This document shows positions 9,100-18,049 of a stretch of 21,169 bases of DNA, one piece after another. Each line of letters starts with the position of its first letter. Within the stretch, counting starts at the first letter, position 1. Made by a program: the position numbers and the translations under genes. The notes beneath the pieces are model-generated. The model searched no databases, was not told the origin of the DNA, and worked only from the letters and a program-made list of their open reading frames with translations. The stretch comes from Reticulomyxa filosa (lineage: Eukaryota > Foraminifera > Reticulomyxidae), in contig ASPP01005307.1 in NCBI GenBank assembly GCA_000512085.1, positions 1 to 21,169 on the forward strand, given 5' to 3'.

Positions 9100-10221
9100 T
9101 CAAAAAAGACTGCCAGCTGTCCTTGCATCAGTAACAGTCGATAGAGTAAGCGTTTTGCTGTGCTCTGGTTCGCTAACGTAACTGACCAATATGGACTCGT
9201 CACCATAAATGATACCATTTGTAGGTTCGTGAGCAGACATTTGAGATTCAAGATGTGGAGTTTTGTCGTCCAATTCGAATGGGCTGTTACTACCAGAATA
9301 TTGCTGTTGCAGACTGAGATCATTGTCTTCCTCATTATTTTGAAAAGACAAATTCACATCAAATTCGTTATTGTTTTCATTTATCGTAATATTGGAAAAT
9401 TTTTTGTTGATTTGAATTGAGGTTATCCCTGCTTTTTCTTCTTCATCGGTTTCTCCTTCCTCTTCATTTTCTTCTTTTTGATCATTATTGTATTTATTCT
9501 CTTTGTCGGAAATGAACTCACTTTTGAAATTGATAAAAGGTGGTGGTGGAGTTTTTTCCTTTTTTGGCGCGACTGTTGTCACTGTCTCATTTGTGTCCAA
9601 TGTCTTGGCGGTATTGCTGTTGTTTTCCGGTAACGATGGCCGTTGGGCTTGCGTTGTCTTCACTTTTGCATTTGCTCCCTCTGGCGAAGACCCTTTCGTT
9701 CCTTTTTTTTCGACCCCCTTTCTTATTCTTTTTTTCTTACTTTTTTGTGATTCAAGAGAGAGAAAAGTCGAATTTTCTCCATTCTCATCCCAATCCCCTC
9801 TTGAATTAGTCTCCTTTTTCGTATCCCTACATTCTGACTCCGTTGTTTCAGTTGCACATGATAATGACTCATTTTTAGATTCCATGTCCGATTCTTTTTT
9901 TTTTTGCATATACACATACACATATGGCGTCTTTATGTTTATAAAAATACACAAATGACTCATGTGGAAGCGTCAAATCATAGCTGATTCTATCACTTTT
10001 GAGCTTTTTACTGTGCCAAATGTTTGACTTTTCATTGCATGTCGACAGACACTTTTCTTTGTTATTTTCGCTTCCTCTGCTTCTCCATCTTTATTTGGCT
10101 TACAAAGGAAAACAAGGTAAAAAAAGTATTGAAAAAGATGATCACCTGTGTGACGTGATTTATTATCTCCAGCAATGGTTCCTCCGTTCAAGGTAGTACA
10201 AGGTGAACAGGTTGCACCCAT
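9100..10221 (-). CDS. Disordered charged protein, possible acylated N-terminus
   Basis: No recognised family. The last exon, 9893-9100, follows a long-A acceptor and encodes about 264 low-complexity residues. They are rich in Lys, Glu, Ser, Thr and Asn: segments like KKKRIRKGVEKKG, a four-Pro run in TPPPPFINFKSEF, an acidic stretch EENEEEGETDEEEK, and a polar tail ending TDARTAGSLF. Upstream, an ATG at 10221 opens a frame beginning MGATCSPCTTLNGG, a Gly2 plus nearby Cys pattern typical of N-myristoylated and palmitoylated proteins. My model has exon 1 10221-10146, a 69-nt intron, exon 2 from 10076, and a second intron whose donor is unclear (two phase-compatible GT sites) ending at 9894. The link between N-terminal and C-terminal exons is inferred from strand, phase and distance only. 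Expected to be mostly unstructured and membrane-tethered or nuclear; function unknown. Confidence 0.5.
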
Positions 10222-10481
10222 TTCAATATTCTTTGTTGGGGCAAAAATTCCAAATTATAGATTTATAACAAAATTTTACCGGGTCTTTTTCTTTCCCCGT
10301 TTTTAGCATAAAAAAAATTTAGAATTATCATTAAATCGTTAATGATATAACTTTCCTTTATGATAGATATTTTAGTAAACAAAATTGTAGAATGGGTTGA
10401 TCTTGAGCAGAGCGAGCAAACAAAAGAAGGAACTCGATAAAAAGGTTCAAGTCGAAATATTGATTTGACGTGTAATATAGT
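10222..10481. promoter_or_regulatory. Divergent promoter region
   Basis: The 260 bases between the minus-strand start at 10221 and the sulfotransferase start at 10482. AT-rich with T and A tracts, and it must contain both promoters if the minus-strand start is right. No specific motif is assigned. Confidence 0.35.
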
Positions 10482-11838
10482 ATGAAATATCAGCCGAAAT
10501 ATTATTTATGTTTGTTAATTTGGATATTATTTATTGTATCGTACCAACTTCTTTCTTCAAAACTACAAAAATTCGAGATCCAAAGCAGTGTAACTCTTGC
10601 ATTACCAGCATGGCTGACGTCTGAGATTTTGGTATTTGAATATCCAGGACAATGGAATACAAGCCGAAATGGGAGTACGCTGGTGCAATTGTTATTATTT
10701 TCCCGAATTCCAAAATGCGGGACAACCATGCTGAGTGAGTCAATAAATGACTTGGGTCAGCTGCATGTGGAATACATTTTGCCACACTTTAACTCGGTGC
10801 ATTATCCCAACGCGCATCCAAAGGAGCGCTATGATCAAGGCTGTGACAACGCTGCACAATTCAAACAATTTGTAAAAGACGCATTGGACAGAATTGAAGA
10901 AAGTTTGTCTGCAAATAAAAAAGTCGAAAAAACCTTGCACATGTTGACATTTCACAAGCCAATACATAGTCTCAACGAAACGATGCGTTTAATTCACGAG
11001 CTTCATGCAAATCATAAGCTTCAGTTTCAATCCAAACTTGTGTACATTACTATGGTACGTAATCCTGTCAAACGTTTGATAAGTGTATTTTATTATTTAA
11101 GGGGGTTAAGTGAACTTTTTTTCCTTTCTTGATGAACACGACTTATTATTTTTTTGTTCCATCCCTCTTGTTCGATAAGGCAGTTACAATGCTGGCTCAA
11201 TTGGAGGTTCCAATACATATCGAATAACTAATTCGCATTTGATTAAGGAGACTCTTGCGATAACACATAATCTTACCATCGAGCAATGCATTCAAATGCA
11301 ATATGATACAATTTTTCATCAGAACAAAGAAAATCCTTGCTTTTTGTCACGCAATTATCTGACCAAATGGTTTTGCGATGAATCGCAATGTAAAAAGCAT
11401 TTTGATCTCATCAACAGCAATAATGACTTGATCTTGGAAGGTGCATGGAAAAATATTGATCGACTTTATACATTTGTCGGAGTGCTGGAATACTGGGACG
11501 CGTCCTTATTGTGGCTTTGGTACAAATTTGGTGAAACCTTTCTATTTGATAAGGAAGAGAGGAAAAACAATCGCAAATATCACACGTGGATTGATTTTGA
11601 CAAACACGACATTGAAAAAGTAAGCCGTTATGTTTTAGGATCTGTTGGCACTCAAACATTGGAATCAAGTGACAAGTCTACCTACCCTGCGCTTAATATG
11701 AAGTATCGTGCAATGTTGGAAGAAATGAATGCACTGGATATGAAACTGTACAATGGCATTGTCGAAAAATTTAAAACATACATTGAACCTCAAATGCAAC
11801 CTTATATACAAAAATACTACAACAAATTCAAACAATGA
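10482..11838 (+). CDS. Heparan sulfate 2-O-sulfotransferase-like enzyme
   Basis: A Golgi type II membrane sulfotransferase of the HS2ST/uronyl-2-sulfotransferase family (Sulfotransfer_2), which transfers sulfate from PAPS to a uronic acid or sugar hydroxyl. Exons 10482-11104 and 11184-11838 are joined across a 79-nt intron (phase 2), giving 425 residues. A short cytosolic tail is followed by a membrane anchor at about 8-24 (YLCLLIWILFIVSYQLL). The PAPS 5'-phosphosulfate loop is IPKCGTT (76-82) and the 3'-phosphate site is MVRNPVKRLISVFYYLRG (191-208). The C-terminal half keeps the family layout, with CFLSRNYLTKWFCDESQCKK and then LYTFVGVLEYWDASLLWLW, matching the Cys-containing loop and VGVTE strand of HS2ST. 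A His-containing segment FHKPIHS (158-164) may hold the catalytic base. Putative N-glycosylation sites: NTS 59, NGS 63, NET 165. The acceptor sugar cannot be read from sequence. Confidence 0.85.
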
Positions 11839-12053
11839 AATCAGCTTTTACTTTTTTATGGTAAACATTTTGACTTTTCTTAAACAATTTCAGGGAAAAA
11901 ACTCATTGTATTCTGATTGTATCAACAGTAATAAAAAACCATTAGAATTCAACATCACACCTCCTTTTCTTAACGGTGTATGTGTATCGATTGATCAAGA
12001 GAGAGAAGACTGAAACATGAGAAAATGCATTTACTTGAAAAAAGTGAATGAGA
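11839..12053. other. 3' flank of sulfotransferase gene
   Basis: A short AT-rich spacer with an AATAAA-type polyadenylation signal at 11930-11935, 92 bases after the sulfotransferase stop and well placed for its mRNA end. No coding signal on the plus strand. Confidence 0.4.
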
Positions 12054-12587
12054 TTAACTCATCATACTGTCACTTGAGCTTAACTGCTGACAGCTCCTTT
12101 AAAAAACTTAAAAATGTGATAAAGCATCCATACGTTTGCATGGTTGTGCATATAAATATTTGTTGCAAAAATATATCAAGAATGGATGCCTTTTCCAAAA
12201 TTGTTCTTCAATGATAAACTAACTTGTTCATTGCTATCATCTTCACTGTCGTGACCAGAATCATTAGTCATTTGCTTCTCAACTAATACTGTGCGCAATC
12301 TGTATTGAAAGTCAGGTGTATGCTATTACGTGAACCTATTATGGCGTGCTTCCATTATTCTGAAAATCTTTGAATCTTGCTTTCATTTCTTGATACAGCT
12401 TGAGCTCCTGGTTCGTTTTCCTTCACTGACCCGGAAGAGTAGTAATGATAACGGCCAATACAGTCAAGGAAAGATAGGTCCCATATTCTACAATTCAACA
12501 GCCACAACGTGCGTCTGAATATTTTTCCGGCTCCCTTTTTTGTTGGTCTACTAGTACACTTTGCGTTGTTGTTTGAAGTTTAAACAT
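12054..12587 (-). CDS. Tentative small multi-exon gene, helical and acidic
   Basis: Several minus-strand pieces look like exons of one small gene. An ATG at 12587 opens MFKLQTTTQSVLVDQQKREP and reaches a GT donor at 12508. A helical piece ELKLYQEMKARFKDFQNNG follows an acceptor-like ACCAG near 12405. The next exon gives LRTVLVEKQMTN then DSGHDSEDDSNEQ and ends in a good GTTAGT donor near 12225. A phase-matched last exon would add LSSSDSMMS and stop at 12054. The frame between the helical piece and the acidic exon does not join cleanly: it needs a 36-nt intron or one missing base. Charged composition with an acidic Ser-rich end suggests a nuclear or adaptor protein, but I recognise no family. 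Confidence 0.33.
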
Positions 12588-13042
12588 CTGCGTTGATTAT
12601 AATCCTGCAAAACTTGAAATTAAACTCATTCAGTTCTTCTTTTTTTTAGGCACGAACTTAACGAGTCAGACTTAAAAAATGTTTGTATTACTGTACACGG
12701 CTAAATCATTCTTTTCCTGAAGGAATTTTATATCTTGCGTTCTGGGATAATGGATATATGAAATATACTTTCTGAAAATTAATTTGTCCACATAAACATG
12801 CTGTGTTATCTACAAACATAGTTATTTTCCAAATGGTGCAAAACTGCACATTAGCTAGCAGCTAGCCATTTGGTGCATTTAATGATGTGCATAATTTGTA
12901 CCAATTAAACAGAGAATTAAAGGGAAAAAGAGTGAAAGTAACGAGGAACAAAGAAGATAGAGTGAGGTTTCGTTTTTTTTGTTGGACCTGCGCTTATCTA
13001 TCAACAAACAAATTGATATCATGGGTATCAAATCAAGTACAA
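12588..13042. other. Intergenic region upstream of PBZ-ART gene
   Basis: Promoter side of the gene starting at 13043. AT-rich, with a nested inverted repeat at 12829-12873. The antisense Leu/Cys-rich frame across 12879-13202 overlaps the first exon and is taken as a shadow. Confidence 0.4.
12829..12873. repeat. Nested inverted repeat
   Basis: Outer arms CCAAATGG (12829-12836) and CCATTTGG (12866-12873) are perfect reverse complements. Between them lie a second pair, GTGCA (12836-12840) and TGCAC (12845-12849), and two copies of the palindrome GCTAGC (12854-12859, 12861-12866). The DNA could extrude as a branched hairpin, or the arms could be a dimeric binding site. It sits 170-214 bp before the start codon at 13043. 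Confidence 0.6.
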
Positions 13043-15381
13043 ATGCCAAAGTGGAACAAGGAAGAGCAGTTGAGAAACTACAAAGATAGAGAAGTAGCTT
13101 TTTTAAAAAATGAAGAGATCTTTCTCTAATATTTGTTGAGGCCGAAATTAGAAGTATGTACACAAAAACGCAACGAATAGCCAACAACACGTCGTATCCC
13201 AAGTTGTAAAGATCAAGAAAAGTGCCAATCGGTTCGAAACATAAACCAACGACATAAATACACGATCAGTGATTTGAACCACATTACAGAGTATTCACAC
13301 CCTCGTAAAATATGCAAAGAGGGATCACAGTGTAACTATTACATTCGACTAATGAAAGGAAGTTATAATGTGGAGGATCTGTGCCATTACAGCGTGTATT
13401 TGCATCCACTGTCGCGTTTCGTGACGCAATTTACGAATAACAATAAGTCAACGAAAAATGAAAATAAATCTAAAAAAGTGGACAAAAACAACGCCGACAC
13501 CAACGAAGCTCAAAGCAATACACTGCAAGTCCAAAGGACAGGAGGCAAAGACGGCATTGGTTCAAGCAAGAAAGTGGGTGTTATGATATGTGATGGCCGA
13601 TGTGGTTCAGTTATTACAAGAGGTCTGTGGAAGTGTTGGTGTTATCGCGATCTCATTTGGAAATATCAATATCGACGGTACGCATATTAGTCTAAAAAAA
13701 TGTTTCCCTTTTTTTATTTACCCTATCAGACAAAAAAAAGTTGAAACACGTATATAGCATGTATTTATATGTCTTTAATTATAACGCTATGCATATATGC
13801 ACATATGCATATGCACATATTTATGTATATACCTATGCATATGCACCTTGTGTATGTGCGTTTGTCACGATGCCAAAGCTACCACCAGTTGAAAGACAAT
13901 ACCGAAATAAAGAATGGAAAGGACGAGGATGAAACGGAAAGTCGAGACTTCCATGCAGCGTTGTCGACGATGGTGGATAGTGTAATAGCGGTGGCGGGAG
14001 AAACGTTTTTGGAGGAAATGTATGAATTGATAAGTGAATGTAAGGGGATTGAAGCCGCAAGCCCAACTGTAGCTTCAACTACATCCACAGTCACAACCGA
14101 ATCCGCCATAGCAAATGCAACGCCGACAATAAATACGTCCGATAAAGTCACAAATGAGACAAGTCCATCTCTCGGAAAATCCAAATTTTCCAAAAAAAAT
14201 AACACTTTGACGGAAACCAACGAACAATGGCAAAGAGAATTTGGGAGACTGTTGTTGGAATTTAGTGAAAGCACTCGACAAGAATTTGGTTGTGAGAACA
14301 AAGATTTCCCACTTATTCGAAAAGGTAAAAAGTGGCAAACCCCAGACATTTATGGCGTTTTAATTGGCGTTGCTAATTCCAAACTGCGCATTTTACCACT
14401 TGACCCTGTCACCAACAAGCCAGATACCAAATCTACAAGAAATTTGAGACATGATATTTTTTCAAAAGGTTAAAAAAAAAAGGGACAGAAAGAAAAGGAA
14501 AGGAAACACAAAATTTCTTTTGTTTGATCTTTAAAAAAAAAGGCTGCAAAAATGGCAGTCGTACATTGTTCAAAGAGATCGAAGCAAACAACTTTGAGGC
14601 GGCATTGCAAATTGGTCGCTTCAGCGAAAAGACAATTCAACATTTAAATGAAGTAAACATCTCAGAGAACTCGGGAGAATGCTATGGATATATCAATTGC
14701 CACTGGGAAACGTTGCAAGAAGTGGCAGTGGAAAAGCTGAATCATCCAAGACATCTGGAAATGGGTGCCTGTTTGCAAGAAAGTGAGCTTTTGAGTATCT
14801 TATTACTTACCGGCACGTCGGTCGGCATTGACCTGATCAATGCTCATCGCAACAAAAAGAATTATTGCAAATGGAGGGTACTTCAAAATAATTTGATCAG
14901 TGCATTACGTAAAATGTATGAATTCGACAAGCATTCTTTGCCCAATCAGCTGTTTCATGGACTTAAAAGAGATCCAAATATGGTATTCATTCATTTATTT
15001 TATTTTGCTTGTTTGTTTTGCAATGTGCGTATACACGAAACGTTATCCTATCACAACAATAAATAATAATAAATAATAAATAAAAAGGAAAAAGATGGAA
15101 GAAACGAAGGTGATCAAATGTATTTGTTCAATACGTTTGTCTCAACGACATTAGATCATCGATTGATTCAATCTTCGTTCACAACACATAAGGAAGGCGC
15201 ATTATTATTTTTGGACAGACAAGAACCCGTCATTTGCGCAGACATATCCTGGATCAGCAAGTTTGCATTCGAACATGAAATATTATTTGCACCTTGTGCA
15301 CTCACTTTGCCATCGCCTTTCACAGAAAGTTTGTGTGTTTTTTTTCCCCTCTGTCGCGTTCTCGCACAAAGTGCAATGTGA
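13043..15381 (+). CDS. PBZ-like zinc fingers fused to an ADP-ribosyltransferase domain
   Basis: Five exons in my model: 13043-13093, 13181-13677, 13879-14468, 14543-14982 and 15088-15381 (623 residues). Introns are 87, 201, 74 and 105 nt with matching phases. Residues 26-93 hold two tandem fingers, C26-x5-C32-x18-H51-x5-H57 and C62-x5-C68-x17-H86-x5-H92. Each ends in H-x3-Y-x-H-P, the layout of PAR-binding (PBZ) fingers but with a longer middle. Then come Lys/Asn-rich and Ser/Thr-rich linkers and a helical region. The C-terminal part, about 380-600, looks like an ADP-ribosyltransferase: LFHGLKRD (516-523, where the usual Arg is His518), FVSTTLD (543-549, Ser545), CADISWISKF (576-585) and EHEILFAP with the E-x-E pair at 588/590. 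Transfer of ADP-ribose from NAD+ is inferred, not shown. The 3' end is ambiguous: the frame stops at 15381, but a phase-matched donor at 15329 could splice to 15448 in the next gene. Confidence 0.72.
13741..13860. repeat. TATGCATATGCACATA-type microsatellite in an intron
   Basis: Alternating purine-pyrimidine sequence made of ATATGCAC and CATATGCA units, partly self-complementary. It lies within the 201-nt intron 13678-13878, explaining why that intron is longer than its neighbours. The Met/His-rich open frames across it are composition artefacts. Confidence 0.65.
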
Positions 15382-15437
15382 TCATTTTGTTTTGCTAACG
15401 GCAATCACGAAACTGCTGTGCACATCTTGCCACCCCA

Positions 15438-17801
15438 ATGAATTCAGAAAATGAAAAGTCGTCAAGTGATAAGAAAAGTCGTAGCGAGGCAACAAAAGCA
15501 CACCGAAATAATCGCCAAGGCCATCGCAAGCCAAAAGCAAAGGAAAATGAGAAGAACAAAGACAAAGACAAAGACAAAGATAAAGATAAAGATGCAGCGC
15601 GAAAAAATAAAAAAAAAAGAAAGACAAAGCCTCGAAACATGCTCGACGAGACCGTGGGATTTCAATTGCGGATTTGTCTGTGACGCGCGAAAAAGCGGAC
15701 GAAGAGACGCGAGCGAAGAAGAACAAGCCCAAGGATCGAAGCAAACCTTCCCACGACTACGTCCGTCCAGGGACGTCACGGGACGTCCGAGGGGCACTCA
15801 AGTTTTCATTAATCGATGGGCGTTTGGAAGCCTTTTCCATTGACAGTACCTATTCCCAAAGCATTGGCACAAGCATTTTGGCTACCCATGCCCATACCAG
15901 TCAAGGTTACTCTTCCCTTCTCTCGTTTGTGCGTGCTCCATTGCACACATTTAGATTGTCTGTTTGTTCGTGTTGACAGTGACCATTGATAGCAAGCCCC
16001 CTGAAAAGCCTGAGATTGAAAATTCCAGTGATGTTTTGTATGACTTGGCAGTTACGTTGCGCAGGGAGGAGGGATACATGTTTGTATGTTACAAATTTCA
16101 TGCGATGAGCAACAACACAATGAAAATATATGCAAAATGGTTCAGAATAGAATCGATTTGGATGTGGTGGCCAATTTTTTGTATGGAAATACGACACCAC
16201 AAGGATTGTGGGACCATTTGGATACAAAGAATGAAGGTGAGATATCAATAGACCGTTTGCAAAACTTGTTTTTGGCTGTGTTTGTGTTGTCTATCCAAAT
16301 TGAGGCCAGTCCCAATGTGCACGCCTATTTGGGTCGCTGCCAACACTTGGCTTTTGATTACGCACAAAAGTTTGCCAATAATATCAGCACGAACATCGGC
16401 AGTCCGTCTCTGAAAAAACAGGATTTCATTGACAACGTGACCATGCTAAATGACATGCACTCCAACTTTAGCTCCACGCTCTTGCAACAGATTATTCAAG
16501 ATACTGAAAAGGCACAAGAACACACCAAGAAGCAGTCATCCAATTCCACACCTGCACATCATACCACTGTACCTTCCGCCGATCAAGAGAAAATACCTCT
16601 TCAACAAGTCGATGTCATCGAAGATGTTGCCAGCAACGTTGCCGCCATTCGGGATTATTGCATCAACGCGTGCACTTTACGACAGCTGTGGGCGCATTTT
16701 ATGCAGTCGACACCGGAGAAACTGGTATTTTTCTATGACATTGCACGTGTGTGTGTGTGTGTAGGATATGTAAAGCACTACCTTTTTTTTTTTTTTTATG
16801 TATACGTATGCGTTCTATCATGTATCGATATTTTTTGGGGGGTTTACTTAGGCCAACTTTATGGATTACACACAATTTGACGTGGTCGTCTTTGCTGCTC
16901 TGGCCTACTTTGTGCAACAAAGGAATCCAGATGCTCCTTTGGCCACGAGAATGTCATTAAATCCGTTGATTGATCAACTGAGTATGAGCTTGTTGGCGGC
17001 CTATGATCCAAATCAACGAGGGTACATCACATATGATGACTTTGAAGCGTTTGGAGAATACTTGAGAGATGAATTTGGCAAACTCCGCGGCAGCATTTTG
17101 GCCCAGGATGTGCAACAGCAGGACAGTGAGGGATACAATGTGAATACGCCAAACATTCCCACTGAACCACTGCCCATTGACTCGAGTGAAGACATCCAAA
17201 AGCTGCAAACAAACAAAATTGAAAACGAAGACAGCAGTGAGGACTCACTAGGAATGGAACTCGACACTAGAGACATTAATTCTAGTCCAGAGATGAAAAA
17301 CAACAATATTGATTTGGAAACGGTCCATAAAGAGAGAGAGTTTGAAGATAAGAAAGAAGATGCCACCGATGAAAACGACTTGGACAAGTTTGGTTTTATC
17401 TTCGTGGTTGTATTTGTTTCACACTAAAAAAAATTCGCTTCTTATTTTGCCATGATAAATCTTAAAAAATTCAAATAAAATAAAAAAGCCAAATCGTTGA
17501 ATCGCTGGAACAAATGAAAGAGCAAGTTGACATTTTTTTGGATATTTTGCGGTCAACTACACAAAAATTGCAAACTCAAGGGCAAGAAAAAAGCACAAAT
17601 TTCAATGCTAGAGACCTTTTGAAAGCTGGACAAGAGCAAATTGAACAAATCACAGCTGATATCAAAGAAATGGAGATCCAGTGTAACAATTTGCAAGATA
17701 ACAAAGTCCGCTACAAATACGCACAAATGATTAACACTTTAGATATGGAAAAATTTGATCTAAACTCCAAACTTAAATCCATTGCATTGCAAGGCAAGTG
17801 A
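15438..17801 (+). CDS. EF-hand-like, coiled-coil protein (possibly continuous with the ART gene)
   Basis: Plus-strand exons about 15438-15905, 15980-16724, 16852-17387 and 17489-17801; introns 74, 127 and 101 nt have matching phases. It opens MNSENEKSSSDKKSRSE, then a Lys-rich tail-like segment with a (KD)6 repeat, then VGFQLRI, SVTREKADEETRAKKN and VRGALKFSLIDGRLEAFSID. The centre has two related modules: LWDHLDTKNEGEISIDRLQNLF, and LWAHFMQSTPEKL joined to NFMDYTQFDVVVFAALAY. A better EF-hand loop, DPNQRGYITYDDF at about 17005-17043, follows; the first loop is degenerate. An acidic Ser-rich stretch and a C-terminal coiled coil (VESLEQMKEQVDIFLDIL, EQIEQITADIKEMEIQ) end the protein. Two frame breaks occur: near 15660-15683 (one base short) and at 16084-16109 (one base short, or a 26-nt GT-AG intron). 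A Ca2+-responsive scaffold is a guess; I recognise no named family. It may be the C-terminal half of the preceding gene. Confidence 0.6.
15558..15593 (+). repeat. AAAGAC/AAAGAT hexanucleotide repeat encoding (Lys-Asp)6
   Basis: Six tandem 6-bp units (three AAAGAC, three AAAGAT), in frame with the surrounding Lys-rich segment, giving alternating Lys and Asp. Multiples of six keep the frame, so length changes would be tolerated. Confidence 0.85.
16747..16797 (+). repeat. (GT)8 and T15 tracts in an intron
   Basis: Eight GT units at 16747-16762 and a run of fifteen T at 16783-16797, both in the 127-nt intron 16725-16851. The T run is part of the pyrimidine-rich stretch before the TTTACTTAG acceptor. 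Confidence 0.8.
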
Positions 17802-18049
17802 GACATGTGGGTGTTCTTCTGTTGAGTGTAAAATTACGTGAATATGACCATTTCATATTCTCGATTAACCTATATTGTCTAAACAAACAAAACACACGAA
17901 AATGGTGCGGATTTACTGAAATTTTTTTTCAAATTCTCTATTTCCTGAGTAATTTTTTGTTGTTGCAAATCATACTCGTCTCAAAAAGGATTATATCACA
18001 GCAAACAATAAATGATATAAAAAAAAAAAGTGATATTACTTTTTTTTTG
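17802..18049. other. 3' flank of the EF-hand-like gene
   Basis: AT-rich spacer with an AATAAA at about 18006-18011, a possible polyadenylation signal for the upstream gene. A GTGAGA overlaps the stop at 17799-17801, so a further 3' exon cannot be excluded, but none is visible. Confidence 0.35.

Noticed and set aside
8714-9103. Long minus-strand frame of about 129 residues, almost all Phe, Leu, Ile, Val and Cys
   Set aside because: It is the complement of A-rich DNA, has no plausible protein features and lies in a convergent intergenic region.
9488-9958. Plus-strand frame rich in Phe, Leu and Ser
   Set aside because: Antisense shadow of the Lys/Glu-rich minus-strand exon.
13021-13089. ATG at 13021 reading MGIKSSTNAKVEQG, a possible acylated start for the PBZ-ART gene
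   Set aside because: It stops at 13089 with no in-frame splice to the zinc-finger exon, whereas ATG 13043 (MPKWNKEEQLRNYKDRE) joins it in phase 0 across an 87-nt intron.
12879-13202. Minus-strand hydrophobic frame of 107 residues
   Set aside because: It overlaps the first exon of the PBZ-ART gene, which has phase-matched splice sites and zinc-finger content; the hydrophobicity reflects the complement of A-rich sequence.
13741-13932. Met/His/Tyr-rich frames across the TATGCA microsatellite
   Set aside because: They translate a low-complexity intron; the true exon begins at 13879.
15382-15797. Minus-strand Leu/Phe/Ser-rich frames opposite the Lys-rich exon
   Set aside because: Complement of the AAAGAC repeat and Lys-rich coding sequence.
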